Shown here one piece after another: positions 21,146-30,748 of a DNA stretch of 64,000 bases. The DNA comes from Mycobacterium sp. SVM_VP21. Lineage in GTDB: Bacteria > Actinomycetota > Actinomycetes > Mycobacteriales > Mycobacteriaceae. The first letter of the stretch is position 1; each line of letters starts with the position of its first letter. Below the pieces are notes generated by a model. It had not been told where the DNA came from, made no database searches, and worked only from the letters and a program-made list of their open reading frames with translations. The stretch is taken from assembly GCA_024758765.1 (NCBI GenBank), contig CP101406.1, forward strand, positions 4,818,419-4,882,418, given 5' to 3'. Position numbers and translations under genes: made by a program.

Positions 21146-22302
21146 TGGCCGGCTCACTACCTCCCGGAATCCGAAAGCGGACCAACGCCGCCGGCCAAGC
21201 CCGCTATCAAGTGCGCTACCTGGTCCGCGACTCCAACTCACCGTCCGGGTGGGTAGAAACATCGTCGACATTCGCCACGCTACGGGAAGCGCGGGCATTC
21301 AAGGCCGACAGGGATAGTGAAGTGGCCCTGGGAACCAGACGTTTCGATCCGCGCCTCGGCCGGGTCCATCTCTCGGCGATCTGGACGCAATACAGCGCAT
21401 CGAAACGCCCGGCCGTATCCCCCAAGACATGGAGCGGTTACACCCAGCACTGGCAGCTGCGCATCGGCCCACGCTTCGGCCATGTCCCCGTCGATGAGAT
21501 CAGCCGCAGGGACGTCCAGGTCTTCGTCGACGCCCTGACCGTGGGCCCGTGGGCCAAGATGTCCACGCTGCGGCTCTTGCGGTCGATACTCGACATGGCA
21601 CGCGAGGAGGGCCGGATCCACAGCAACCCGGCACAGGGCGTATCGGCGGGACGGTTACCGGTACGGGAACGCCACCGTTACCTCACCACCGCCGGAGTTG
21701 CGGCCCTGGCTGCGGCATGCGGTGACCAAGGCGACGTCGTCACAATCCTGGCCTACACCGGACTGCGGTGGTCTGAGCTGGTGGGCTTGCGCGTGGGCGA
21801 TGTCGACTTGGAGGCACGCAGGCTCTACGTGCGCCAAGCCGCACCCGAGGTGGAAGGGCACATCATCGTCGGCCCGCCGAAAACCCGTGCGGCCGTGCGG
21901 ACCGTCCCGCTCCCCCAGGTCGTCGTCGAGCTGCTCAAGGCGCGCGTCGCCGGCCGTGCGCCGGCCGAGCAAGCCATCACATCACCCAACGGCGGCTTCC
22001 TGCGATCCAACAACTGGCGTCGCCACACCCACTGGTCTCGCGCTTTGCAGACGACGCACCTGGCACCGTTGACGATCCACGATCTGCGCCATACCTACGC
22101 GAGCTTGGCCCGGGCCTCGGGCGCCGATTTGCGCTACGTCCAGAAGACCATGGGGCACTCCACGCCCACCGTCACCGCCAACATCTACAGCGATCTGTAC
22201 TCCGATGAGCTCGACCAGGTGGCGGTCAACCTCGACCGGCTCCACGCGTCGGACGGGGCCAAAGGAAACCGACAGGAACCGGATACGCCGAATCAGCCAT
22301 AG
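21145..22302 (+). CDS. Tyrosine-type integrase
   Basis: A 385-residue phage/ICE integrase: N-terminal arm-binding domain, SAM-like core-binding domain (about 65-160) and catalytic domain with R in TGLRWSEL, HDLRHTY, GHSTP and the tyrosine in NIYSDLY. The ATG at 21145 overlaps the xis stop. A tRNA-Phe 3' fragment 293 bases downstream is the likely attachment site. Confidence 0.92.
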   Translation: MAGSLPPGIRKRTNAAGQARYQVRYLVRDSNSPSGWVETSSTFATLREARAFKADRDSEVALGTRRFDPRLGRVHLSAIWTQYSASKRPAVSPKTWSGYTQHWQLRIGPRFGHVPVDEISRRDVQVFVDALTVGPWAKMSTLRLLRSILDMAREEGRIHSNPAQGVSAGRLPVRERHRYLTTAGVAALAAACGDQGDVVTILAYTGLRWSELVGLRVGDVDLEARRLYVRQAAPEVEGHIIVGPPKTRAAVRTVPLPQVVVELLKARVAGRAPAEQAITSPNGGFLRSNNWRRHTHWSRALQTTHLAPLTIHDLRHTYASLARASGADLRYVQKTMGHSTPTVTANIYSDLYSDELDQVAVNLDRLHASDGAKGNRQEPDTPNQP

Positions 22303-22878
22303 AGTTCCATCGTCGCGTCTGTGCACCTCAACACCGGCGGCTACGGCCTGCGGTCCAGCAGAAGCGTGAGGGTCCCTGTCGGCCGGCGGAGAATATCGAG
22401 GTTCACCTTCCAGCGGCTCGCGAGGTGGCCAGTCGCCGTCCCACGAAGTCCGCAATAGTAGAGCGTGTGCGTGCTGCATCCTGGAAGCCGACAACGGGCC
22501 CGGCGCCAGTCACGAAGCAGACGAACGGACAGAAACCGGACACGCCGCATCAGCGAAAGCGTGACATCACCGAGTCCGTGCAGCTCAATCCCAGTGGCCA
22601 GGGCCGGGATCGAACCGGCGACCTTCCGCTTTTCAGTTCGCAGGCGGACACGTTTCCCCAGGTCGCCGAACTAGGCTCTACTCCATTGACCTGCACTTTC
22701 AGTGCGTTGGGCTATGGGTTTGGGTGCAGCTCTTGTGACATCGCTGTGACACATCGGGCTTCGACAGGTGGAACGTGTCGTTCCAACGCGCCCCGACTAG
22801 GTCCGATACGGAACGTCTACAGGTAGTATTAGCTGTAAACGTTTCGTATCAGCCGTTCCATGGAGAGGAGGTACCGCC
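22303..22878 (+). promoter_or_regulatory. Gap holding att site and abiE promoter/operator
   Basis: Contains the tRNA-Phe 3' fragment (22595-22636), a palindrome GGAACG-TGT-CGTTCC (22770-22784) and a long inverted repeat at 22805-22822 and 22833-22850. The repeat arms match in 16 of 18 positions and enclose TAGTATTAG, a possible -10. AbiEi antitoxins repress their own operon by binding inverted repeats, so this is probably the AbiEi operator. GAGAGGAGG precedes the abiEi start. Confidence 0.7.
22595..22636 (-). other. tRNA-Phe 3' fragment, probable integration att site
   Basis: On the minus strand the 42 bases read CTGAAAAGCGGAAGGTCGCC, then the T-arm GGTTCGATCC and the acceptor strand CTGGCCA, as in the 3' half of mycobacterial tRNA-Phe (anticodon GAA). 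The 5' half is absent. A 3' tRNA fragment beside an integrase is the usual mark of integration into that tRNA gene. Confidence 0.75.
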
Positions 22879-23436
22879 GTGGAAGCCCTCACCCCGAGCA
22901 CCGCGACGCGGGCCGGCCTCTCACGTAGCGGGCTCTACCGCGACGCCTGGGCGGGCCGGTTGGACCGCATCGCCCGCGGCATCTACTTACCCGCCAAGGC
23001 GTCCGCCGCCGACTGGGATCAGATCGAAGCCGCCACACGTCGCCCGGAGGCGACGATCTGCCTGACCTCCGCCCTCGTCTACCACGATCTGACCGATGCG
23101 ATACCCGCCGCGCTGGACGTCGCGATCCCCCGCGGGTCGCGAACACCGGCCAGCACGGGCGCGATCGCGTGGCACCACTTCGATCGGGCCACGTTTGAGA
23201 TCGGACGCAAAGAGATCGCCATCCCGGGATCGGATCAAACGATCGGGATCTACTCCCCCGAACGGTCGATCGCCGACGCGTTCCGCCTGCGCGGCGACGT
23301 CGGATACGAACTGGCGCGCGATGCGCTACGGGAGTGGCTACGCCGGGGCGGCAAACCAGCCCGGCTGATCGAGATCGCGTCGCAACTACCCCGGGCAAAA
23401 TCTCCTGTCCTTCAGGCATTGGAGATGCTGGGGTGA
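22879..23436 (+). CDS. abiEi: AbiEi-type antitoxin (type IV toxin-antitoxin)
   Basis: A 185-residue protein with the N-terminal winged-helix AbiEi domain (ATRAGLSRSGLYRDAWAGRL…ARGIYLP) and the AbiEi C-terminal domain (YSPERSIADAFRLR). AbiEi is the antitoxin and transcriptional repressor of the pair; AbiE systems abort phage infection. The start GTG follows GGAGAGGAGG. It overlaps abiEii by four bases (GTGA). Confidence 0.85.
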   Translation: MEALTPSTATRAGLSRSGLYRDAWAGRLDRIARGIYLPAKASAADWDQIEAATRRPEATICLTSALVYHDLTDAIPAALDVAIPRGSRTPASTGAIAWHHFDRATFEIGRKEIAIPGSDQTIGIYSPERSIADAFRLRGDVGYELARDALREWLRRGGKPARLIEIASQLPRAKSPVLQALEMLG

Positions 23437-24284
23437 TCTCCGGCGACGCAGTGTTCCGCGAAATCCAGGCCGCCGCACGTTCCGCAGCAGCGAAAAGCGC
23501 GGCCAGCACACCAACGCAGGAATACGTGATCCGGCACACGCTCGAATCGTTCCTGGATCGACTTACCCGTACCCCACATGCCGGCGACTTCGTCCTCAAA
23601 GGTGGCATTCTGTTGGCCGCCTACGGGGTGCGACGCCCCACCAAGGACACCGATGCCAACGCCGTGGCCGCGGAGGTAACCGCCGAGCATCTCACCCAGG
23701 TGGTCTGTGACATCGCCGGGATCGATGTCGATGACGGAGTGGTGTTCGACACCGACACGATCAGCGTGCAGGAGATCCGCGAGCACGCCGACTACCCCGG
23801 TTTGCGCCTACGAGTCGCCGCCTCAATCGGGCAGTGGCACGGCACCGCCGTGTGGGACGTATCCACCGGCGACCCGATAGTGCCGCCACCGCGGCTGGTA
23901 ACCATCGACCGAATCCTTGGCGAACCGATCACGCTCCTCGGTTACGCGGCCGAGACAACCATCGCAGAAAAGGGCGTCACCATCCTCGAACGCGGCATCA
24001 CCAGCACCCGCTGGCGAGACTACGTCGACATCGTGGCACTGGCCCGCCAAGGCATCGACCCCGACGAGCTTCTCCGGTCGGCACGAGCTGTCGCGCGCCA
24101 CCGCGGCGTCACCCTCGAGCCTGTCGCCCCGCACCTGGCCGGTTACGGCGCAGTCGCACAGGCCAAATGGGCTGCATGGCGCCGCAAGGAACACCTGGAA
24201 TCCGCCTGCGAGGAGAACCTCGACGACCAGATCATGCGGGTCTGCGAGGTTCTCAATCCTGTATTCGCCCGCGGGCCCGAATAA
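23433..24284 (+). CDS. abiEii: AbiEii nucleotidyltransferase toxin
   Basis: A 283-residue nucleotidyltransferase-fold toxin. The NTase signature is KGGILLAAYG followed by the acidic pair in KDTDAN, and a later conserved segment EKGVTILERGITSTRWRDYVD carries the lysine and aspartate of motif IV. AbiEii toxins modify tRNAs or other targets with nucleotides. The GTG at 23433 overlaps the antitoxin stop. Confidence 0.85.
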   Translation: MISGDAVFREIQAAARSAAAKSAASTPTQEYVIRHTLESFLDRLTRTPHAGDFVLKGGILLAAYGVRRPTKDTDANAVAAEVTAEHLTQVVCDIAGIDVDDGVVFDTDTISVQEIREHADYPGLRLRVAASIGQWHGTAVWDVSTGDPIVPPPRLVTIDRILGEPITLLGYAAETTIAEKGVTILERGITSTRWRDYVDIVALARQGIDPDELLRSARAVARHRGVTLEPVAPHLAGYGAVAQAKWAAWRRKEHLESACEENLDDQIMRVCEVLNPVFARGPE

Positions 24285-24541
24285 GCAGCGCACATATCAG
24301 CGCGACTGAGCACCCGCCAGCGTAGTCATCCCAAAGCTCCGAGCACCGCTATGTCATCTAATCCGCGAATTCCAGTAGTGGCATGCAAAAACTATCAGCC
24401 AATTGTGCTGTACGCAGCTATGCTGGGACTTTCGCATGTTAGCGTCCAGCAACTACTTTCGGGTCGGAGCGGCGGTGTGTCATGTTGCTGAGGCGTTGGA
24501 GCGACGCCGCATGAGCTCTGGTCCTATTAGCATGGCGTGGC
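24285..24541. other. Intergenic region before the DUF6119 gene
   Basis: AT-richer than its surroundings. No gene, strong hairpin or clear promoter can be pointed to; a short stem (GGCGT…ACGCC near 24493-24511) is the only structure I see. Confidence 0.4.
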
Positions 24542-26146
24542 GTGACTAGCGTGAAAACGCAACGACTGACTATCTTTCTGCTGCAGCCTATCTCTGATTT
24601 CGGCGAAGCAATCACTAAGGACAAGTCGCCTACCGCGGTGCCGCTGAACGAAGAGATCGGCATCAGCGGAACGTTCTACTTTGTGTCGAAACCACCGACG
24701 CGGCCCGCTTGGGTGTCATATGTCAAGGAGATCGCGCCGACGCTGCCAGATCTGTCCTCATCTTCAGCATCCGGCGTGCTGATCGTGGATGCCCACGGTC
24801 GCCATTTCGCGCTCACCTTCGGCTACGGCCGAAGTCTGCTGGACATGTCCAAGGTCGAGCGGCAGTTCGGGCTCAGAGTGGCGCTCAACCGGATTGATCC
24901 CACGCAGCTTCGGAGTATGGATACCAAGACGTTTGAAGATCTCGTTGTGACCCGTACATTGCAGGCAAGCAAGAGCACCGACTTGCCGACCTTCGGCGTC
25001 GACGTGTCGAGAGACATTCTCAGAGCGGTGACCGGTGAGCCACGAGACACATCGCTGTCAAAGCGCCTCTCCGGAGCTGACGCGCTGGTCCTCGGCACAA
25101 CAACGAAGGCGTCGGAGCTGGAGAAAGTACTCGGCGAAGTTCTGGAGGCATTCTCTGAGGAGACCTATAAGGACAATTTTGCGTGGATCGACCACCTGTC
25201 GCTCGTCACCGACCGTGGATTGATCGACGCACTCGACGGGCAGCTGGCCCAGCAGCTAGTAGAAGGTGACACCTCTGGGACGCACATGGCGATGCCAGAG
25301 CCAATCGACTGGGGAGAAATCGAGTCATTCAAGATCACCAGCAGCCGAACAGTCTTCCTCGATCTCGACCTCGACGAATACCTCGAATCAATCGGAGACG
25401 GCCGGTCAAAGATGACGGTTTCGATCCTCAAGGGTCGGCGAGTTTCGGTGAAGTTCCTCCGCTCGGGTGAATACGACGGACGCTGGACGCTGTACAACTG
25501 CCTGATCTCCGAGCAGCGAGTTAATGGCCAGTTGTACGTTCTCATCGAAGGCAACTGGCTCGCGGTGAGCGAAACCCTCGCTCAAGAGGTCGACGCATTC
25601 GCAGCGGGCCTGTCGGCGCCCCAGACAACATTGGTGAGCTCGAACATTGGGGAAACCGAGCCGGCGTACAACAAGCGCATGGCGAGCGAGGCTGGGGCCG
25701 AGATGCTCTGCTTGGATGCCAAGATCCAGGTTCCAGGCGGAGCTTCGTCGGGGATCGAACTCTGCGATTTGCTAACTGCTGGGGGCGAGTTCATCCACAT
25801 CAAGCGCAAATCGCGGTCTTCGACGCTCAGCCATCTGTTTGCGCAAGGTGCGATCGGTGCGACAACCTTCGTTAGCGACGGGACGTATCGCGACAAGGTC
25901 CGCGCGAAGATCGAGGAATCAGTCGGCCCTGCCGAGAAGGATAAGTGGTTAAGTCTCATCCCTGCGAGCGACCAGAGCGTTCATCGATCCAAGTACGTGG
26001 TCTCCTACGCCGTAATCGCTAATTCGGATAAGACCGGTGCGGATTGGCTGCCATTCTTCAGCAAGCTCAATTTGATGCAGCAGGGTAAGCAAATTTTGAG
26101 CCTCGGATTCGGCCTATCGGTATCGAGGATCGATATAGTCGCATAA
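24542..26146 (+). CDS. TIGR04141/DUF6119 sporadically distributed protein
   Basis: A 534-residue protein recognised by FGYGRSLLD (about 93-101), FGLRVALN (about 109-116) and a C-terminal block with E406-L-C-D409 followed by H419-I-K421 and SSTLSHLFAQG. The E/D…HxK spacing recalls PD-(D/E)XK nucleases, which is my inference. The family is known for patchy distribution on mobile DNA, and its function is not established to my knowledge. It follows AbiE and faces an HNH gene. The GTG at 24542 and another at 24551 are both possible starts; neither has a good ribosome site. Confidence 0.8.
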   Translation: MTSVKTQRLTIFLLQPISDFGEAITKDKSPTAVPLNEEIGISGTFYFVSKPPTRPAWVSYVKEIAPTLPDLSSSSASGVLIVDAHGRHFALTFGYGRSLLDMSKVERQFGLRVALNRIDPTQLRSMDTKTFEDLVVTRTLQASKSTDLPTFGVDVSRDILRAVTGEPRDTSLSKRLSGADALVLGTTTKASELEKVLGEVLEAFSEETYKDNFAWIDHLSLVTDRGLIDALDGQLAQQLVEGDTSGTHMAMPEPIDWGEIESFKITSSRTVFLDLDLDEYLESIGDGRSKMTVSILKGRRVSVKFLRSGEYDGRWTLYNCLISEQRVNGQLYVLIEGNWLAVSETLAQEVDAFAAGLSAPQTTLVSSNIGETEPAYNKRMASEAGAEMLCLDAKIQVPGGASSGIELCDLLTAGGEFIHIKRKSRSSTLSHLFAQGAIGATTFVSDGTYRDKVRAKIEESVGPAEKDKWLSLIPASDQSVHRSKYVVSYAVIANSDKTGADWLPFFSKLNLMQQGKQILSLGFGLSVSRIDIVA

Positions 26147-26208
26147 GCGCTCGGCCCATCACGATAGCCTGAAGAGCGACGAGCGTGGCCGTCCATACCA
26201 CCAAACTT

Positions 26209-27195
26209 TCAGCGCCGCGGTGTCATGCTCCGCTTACGGAGCAGCTCGTTGAACATCTCCGTGCTGATGTATGCGCGCTTCTCCAACGTCGAGGGCGCAC
26301 GCAGGTCGGGACGCCCCCCTTCGACATTGGCGCATTCGACGATAGGCGTTATCTCGGAGCTGAAAAGCTCGACCCAATGTCGGTTGCGTGTTGGATCATG
26401 CCAGGGGTGACTGACTGCAGGCAGCACCGGAACGAGCTCGCTGAGCACGTGGGTGTCTCCCGGCTTTATGGTGGTCCAGCTGGTGACGTTGGCCCACCGA
26501 TCATCGGTAAGTACCGTTTCTCCCGGGTAGATCAGCTCCCATGCCAGCGGGGGAAAGTAGACAGACGCAACGGCGTTGATTCCGACAGGATTACCCGAGC
26601 TGTCATGGCGCAGGCGACGGCCCGCGACGGGAAATCCAGCGATTGGCCCCGCAACCCGAGCTGTCACACCTCGCGTAACGGCGAGGTACAGACGTAGCTC
26701 TGGCGGCATCTCCAAAGGGATTCCGCTGGCCAACTGACCTGGCCAATCGGGCCAGTGGCGACGAATTAGCGGCCCAGTGGCGCACATACCCAACAGGATG
26801 GACCGCACGACAGCACCGGGGTCGAAGACCACCGATGGCATCGACATCAGCGGAGGGACATGTATCTGCCAGGATTTGACCCAGTGAGGCCGCATCTGTT
26901 GAGCGAAATCACCATAGGCCTTGTCGTACTGGCCAGCCTGACTATTACAGTCACCGCATAAGCCGTAGAGGTGGATGCCGCCAAGGTCTTGACGGCCCAC
27001 ATCGACCTCGTCCTTGTTCACCATGAGACGACACCGCTTGACTAGCATCTCGTTGCCCGCGCAACGAGATGGGACGTGCGACTGCGTCATGCGCTTCCGG
27101 ACCCCGCAGATTCCGCATGGACGTTTGTCGCCGCGATGAGTGATGAGACCCAGCACCTGGGGGCGCCTATCGCCGCGCCTCGACTTCGATGACAT
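26209..27195 (-). CDS. HNH-like zinc protein, convergent with the DUF6119 gene
   Basis: A 328-residue protein with C27-x2-C30, H40 (MTQSHVPS) and C80-x2-C83-N84, the zinc and catalytic layout of HNH endonucleases with the His and Asn in place. The rest (Trp-, Pro- and Arg-rich, about 95-328) is unrecognised. The ATG at 27195 was preferred to a TTG at 27207. It ends 62 bases from the DUF6119 stop. Nuclease activity is inferred from the motif only. Confidence 0.65.
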   Translation of the reverse strand: MSSKSRRGDRRPQVLGLITHRGDKRPCGICGVRKRMTQSHVPSRCAGNEMLVKRCRLMVNKDEVDVGRQDLGGIHLYGLCGDCNSQAGQYDKAYGDFAQQMRPHWVKSWQIHVPPLMSMPSVVFDPGAVVRSILLGMCATGPLIRRHWPDWPGQLASGIPLEMPPELRLYLAVTRGVTARVAGPIAGFPVAGRRLRHDSSGNPVGINAVASVYFPPLAWELIYPGETVLTDDRWANVTSWTTIKPGDTHVLSELVPVLPAVSHPWHDPTRNRHWVELFSSEITPIVECANVEGGRPDLRAPSTLEKRAYISTEMFNELLRKRSMTPRR

Positions 27196-27377
27196 CGGTA
27201 GCCCCAATCACATTCATAACGCTGAAGATACGTCGGTTATAGCAGCGCGCTACGACACCACGCTCTTGACGTTTCCCGAGGCCCTCGCGGCCCAGCTGGT
27301 TAAATACCTGACGGGCAACCCCTCAAGTCTGGGAAATACGTCACCGCTGACACCCGGAATCGAGGCCAACCGCTGTG

Positions 27378-27489
27378 CTGAGGGGGACCCGGTTTCTGGT
27401 CCAGTCGCTATGCGGCTTGGGGTTGGTGGGTCGTGGTCCACTGTAGGGCGAACTCGGCTGGGCTGAGTCCGCGGTGTGCTGAATGCGGT
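27378..27489 (-). mobile_element. End fragment (112 bp) of the IS3-family element
   Basis: Identical to 54229-54340, starting with the inverted repeat TGAGGGGGACCCGG. It closes block 3, so an IS3 copy sits about 180 bases upstream of the HNH gene. The sequence after 27489 belongs to another block. Confidence 0.9.
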
Positions 27490-30400
27490 GCGGTGGCGTT
27501 GTTGGAGTTGGATGCCGTTGCTGCCGGTGAGTTGTTGGCGGGTTATCCCGGTGTTGAGGTGGCGGGGTATTTGTCGCCGCGGCAGACGGTGGTGGCTGGT
27601 GCGCCGGCGGATGTGGATGCGGTGATTGCTGCGGTGGCTGCCCAGGAGCGGTTTGCGCGGCGGGTGAATATGGAAGTGGCTTCCCATACCGCGTTCATGG
27701 ATCCGATCCTTGACGAGCTGCGCGCCGAACTAGCCGACATCACCCCACAAATGCCACAAATCCCATTCCTGTCCACCGTGGTCGATCCACTCGGACCGAC
27801 CCCGATGCTCGACGCCGGTTACTGGGCAGACAATGTGCGCCAGCCGGCCCGGGTGAATCAGGCGGTTGCCGCCGCAGGGGACAAGTACGGCACCTTCATT
27901 GAGATCAGCCCGCACCCGATCCTGACCCACACCATTGATGAGATCCTGGACGCGGTGCCGCACTGCAGCGTCGCCACCCTGGTGCGCGACGGTGATGACA
28001 CGGTCGCTTTCCATCAGCATCTCAACAGCGCACACCCGGTGAGTCCTCGCGAACTACCGCACCCGTCTGGCCCCTACCCGGTGCTGCCGGCTACCCCGTG
28101 GCGACACACCCACCACTGGCTTGTGGTCGAAAGTGCCATCACCGCAGCAGAATCCGCGCCGCGGCCGGGACTGCTGCTGGGCACCCACATCAAGATCGGC
28201 AGCACACCGACCGTCCACCTGTGGCAAGCCCGGCTGTCGCCGGAGACCAAGCCATACCCGGGCAGCCACCGCAACAACGGGGTGGAGCTGGTCCCGGCGT
28301 CGGTACTGCTGCAAACCCTGGCGGATGCCGCGTTAGAGGCCAGCGGCCACTCGGCGGTCAGCGAGATCCGTTTCGAGCACCCGATCATCGTCGACCGGCC
28401 GCGGACCATCCAGGTGGTCGCCGACGGCGAATCAGTGACGGTCTCCTCGAAGGCGGTTTCCGACGACGCGGGCGCCCGCTGGGTCAAACACCTCAGCGCC
28501 CGCATCACGCCGTGCGGCGAATCCGTTGGGCCCGATGCTGATTCCATGCTCACCAACGGTGATAGCGGAACCTCCTTCGACGACGACGCGGTGACCGCGC
28601 TGTGGCTCACCTGGGGTAGTGAGGGACGCCCGTTTGAGTGGTCGCTGACCTCCGGCCGCGCCACCGCGACGGAGTTGCATGCCGACGTCGCATCCGCGCA
28701 GTCCGGCACGGCCGCGCTGCTCGACGCTGCCCTGCACGTCGCCCGCCTGGTCGACCAGGCCAACCCCGAGCTGATGGTGCCCGCCTCGGTTGACGATGTC
28801 CGTTTCGGAGACGCGCCCACTGACGGCCGGGCCGGAGTCACTGTGCTCCGGCGCGACGGCGGCGAGGGCGAACTCATCGTCGACCTCGCCGTGACCACCG
28901 CCGACGGCGCCCGGTGCGTCGAGATCCGCGGGCTGCGCTACACGGCGCTGAACTCGGCCACCGCGGCCGACGACCCGAGCTCGATCGCCCACGCGATCGA
29001 CTGGCAGCCCTGGGACGCCGAACTGCAAACCCCGACTCAGCCGGGAACCCTGACGGTGGTCGGTACCGGTGCCGCCGCCGAGCGTCTGCGCGACGGACTG
29101 AACGCAGCGGGTCACCACAGTGTCGGGATCACCGAGGCCCAGAACGTCGTCTATGTCGCCGACCCGGGCCCCACAGACGAATCCGACCTGGACTGCGCGG
29201 CCCGACTGGCCGGTGAGGTGGCCGACCTGGTGGCCACCCTGGCCGACCGCGACGTCCACCCGCCAGCCCTGTGGATCGTCACCCACGGCGTCCACGAGGC
29301 CGCCTCCGCCGCTGCGGTGCGTCAGAGCTGCCTGTGGGGAATGGCGGGCGTGATCCGGGCAGAGCAGCCCCAACTCTGCGGCGGGCTGGTGGACCTGCCC
29401 AGCGATGACAGCGTCGATACGGCCGCGAGCGCTGCGGCGCTGTCGAGCATCCTGCGCACGCCGGCCAAGTCCATCCTGGCGTGGCGTGACGACCAGTTCC
29501 TGACACCCGCGTTCACTCCGATCTCCGGTCCGCCGCAGCGCCAGCCGATGGTGTGCCAGCCTGACGGCGCCTACCTCATCACCGGCGGTATGGGAGCGCT
29601 CGGCCTGCTGATGGCCGGATGGCTGGCCGACCGCGGTGCCCGGCGCCTGATCTTGGCCGGCCGCAGCGCCTTGCCGCCCCGGCGCGACTGGGACTCCGAG
29701 GAGATCGAGGACGGCGTGCGGAACAAGATCGCCGCCGTCCGGGCGTTGGAGCGGCGCGGTGTCACCGTTGACGTGGTCGGGCTCGATGTCGGATCCCGGG
29801 CCGCGGTGACCGACTTGTTGGCCCGCCGCGACGCCGCCGGCGCTCCGCCGATCCGCGGTATCATCCACGCCGCCGGTATCACCGAGGGCCAACTGCTCAC
29901 CGAGGTCGAGGCCGAGCGGCTGCGCGACACCCTGTGGCCCAAGGTCGCGGGCGCCCAGGTGCTGAACGAGCTCTTCCCGCCCGGAAGCCTGGACTTCTTC
30001 TTCATGACCGCAGCTGCCGGAGCGGTGTTCGGGGTTCCTGGTCAGGGTGCCTACGCGAGCGCCAACGCCTACCTGGACGGCTTGGCCCGTGCCCGTCACA
30101 AGCTGGGCTGCCACAGCGTCAGCCTGGACTGGGTGGCGTGGAAGGGCCTGGGCTTCGGCTCCGAGGCGCACGTGGTGCTGCACGAACTGGAACGGATGGG
30201 CTCGCGGCCCATCACCCCGGCGGAAGCCTTTGCCGCCTGGGACCACGTCGAGCACTACGACGTCGCGCAGGCCGTGATGGTGCCGCTGCCCAGGGAAGGA
30301 AAGCCCGGGGAGTCCGCTTCCGGTGGCGTCGGACCGGTCCGAGACTGGGCGCAACTGCCCGCCGATGAGATACTGAGCGAGTTGGAAATCGGGTTGCGCA

Positions 30401-30729
30401 GCATTCTGGCGCGCGAGCTTCGCATGTCGGAGGCTGAGCTACAGCTGGACCGGCCGTTCGCCGAACTCGGTCTGAACTCCGTGATGGCGATGGCGGTCCG
30501 CCGTGACATCGAACAGCTGGTCGGCATGGAGCTGTCGGCCACCATGCTATGGAATCACCCGACAACTGCGGCACTGGCGGCGCACCTGACCGGCAAGCTG
30601 CTGCCGCAGGAAGATGTCAGCGGCAACGCGGCGGCCACCAACGGTGAGCTGCCCGAGCCGGCCGACAGTGTTTTGAACGAGCTGTTCGACAGCGTGGAAT
30701 CGGCTCCGGCCGGATGGGACGGGATCTAG
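27490..30729 (+). CDS. Type I polyketide synthase A, C-terminal part (AT-DH-KR-ACP)
   Basis: Resembles the second half of PpsA/PpsD-type phthiocerol synthases. Visible are the end of an acyltransferase ([14 protein letters not shown]), a dehydratase with an intact HxxxGxxxxP motif (HRNNGVELVP, near 28270-28300), a ketoreductase with GGMGALG (near 29585) and an ACP with serine in LGLNSVM (near 30475). The 5' end is missing: the block starts inside the AT, where the sequence is shared with another PKS. It is followed after 19 bases by PKS B. Codons end mostly in G or T up to about 27715 and mostly in C or G afterwards. Confidence 0.88.
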   Translation, partial: AVALLELDAVAAGELLAGYPGVEVAGYLSPRQTVVAGAPADVDAVIAAVAAQERFARRVNMEVASHTAFMDPILDELRAELADITPQMPQIPFLSTVVDPLGPTPMLDAGYWADNVRQPARVNQAVAAAGDKYGTFIEISPHPILTHTIDEILDAVPHCSVATLVRDGDDTVAFHQHLNSAHPVSPRELPHPSGPYPVLPATPWRHTHHWLVVESAITAAESAPRPGLLLGTHIKIGSTPTVHLWQARLSPETKPYPGSHRNNGVELVPASVLLQTLADAALEASGHSAVSEIRFEHPIIVDRPRTIQVVADGESVTVSSKAVSDDAGARWVKHLSARITPCGESVGPDADSMLTNGDSGTSFDDDAVTALWLTWGSEGRPFEWSLTSGRATATELHADVASAQSGTAALLDAALHVARLVDQANPELMVPASVDDVRFGDAPTDGRAGVTVLRRDGGEGELIVDLAVTTADGARCVEIRGLRYTALNSATAADDPSSIAHAIDWQPWDAELQTPTQPGTLTVVGTGAAAERLRDGLNAAGHHSVGITEAQNVVYVADPGPTDESDLDCAARLAGEVADLVATLADRDVHPPALWIVTHGVHEAASAAAVRQSCLWGMAGVIRAEQPQLCGGLVDLPSDDSVDTAASAAALSSILRTPAKSILAWRDDQFLTPAFTPISGPPQRQPMVCQPDGAYLITGGMGALGLLMAGWLADRGARRLILAGRSALPPRRDWDSEEIEDGVRNKIAAVRALERRGVTVDVVGLDVGSRAAVTDLLARRDAAGAPPIRGIIHAAGITEGQLLTEVEAERLRDTLWPKVAGAQVLNELFPPGSLDFFFMTAAAGAVFGVPGQGAYASANAYLDGLARARHKLGCHSVSLDWVAWKGLGFGSEAHVVLHELERMGSRPITPAEAFAAWDHVEHYDVAQAVMVPLPREGKPGESASGGVGPVRDWAQLPADEILSELEIGLRSILARELRMSEAELQLDRPFAELGLNSVMAMAVRRDIEQLVGMELSATMLWNHPTTAALAAHLTGKLLPQEDVSGNAAATNGELPEPADSVLNELFDSVESAPAGWDGI

Positions 30730-30748
30730 TGGGAATTGAGTTCCCCGC

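Noticed and set aside
28432..30354. 640-codon frame opposite PKS A
   Set aside because: Typical antisense shadow in high-GC coding DNA; its residues (Gln, Arg, His, Gly-rich) show no domain, while the plus frame has full PKS motifs.
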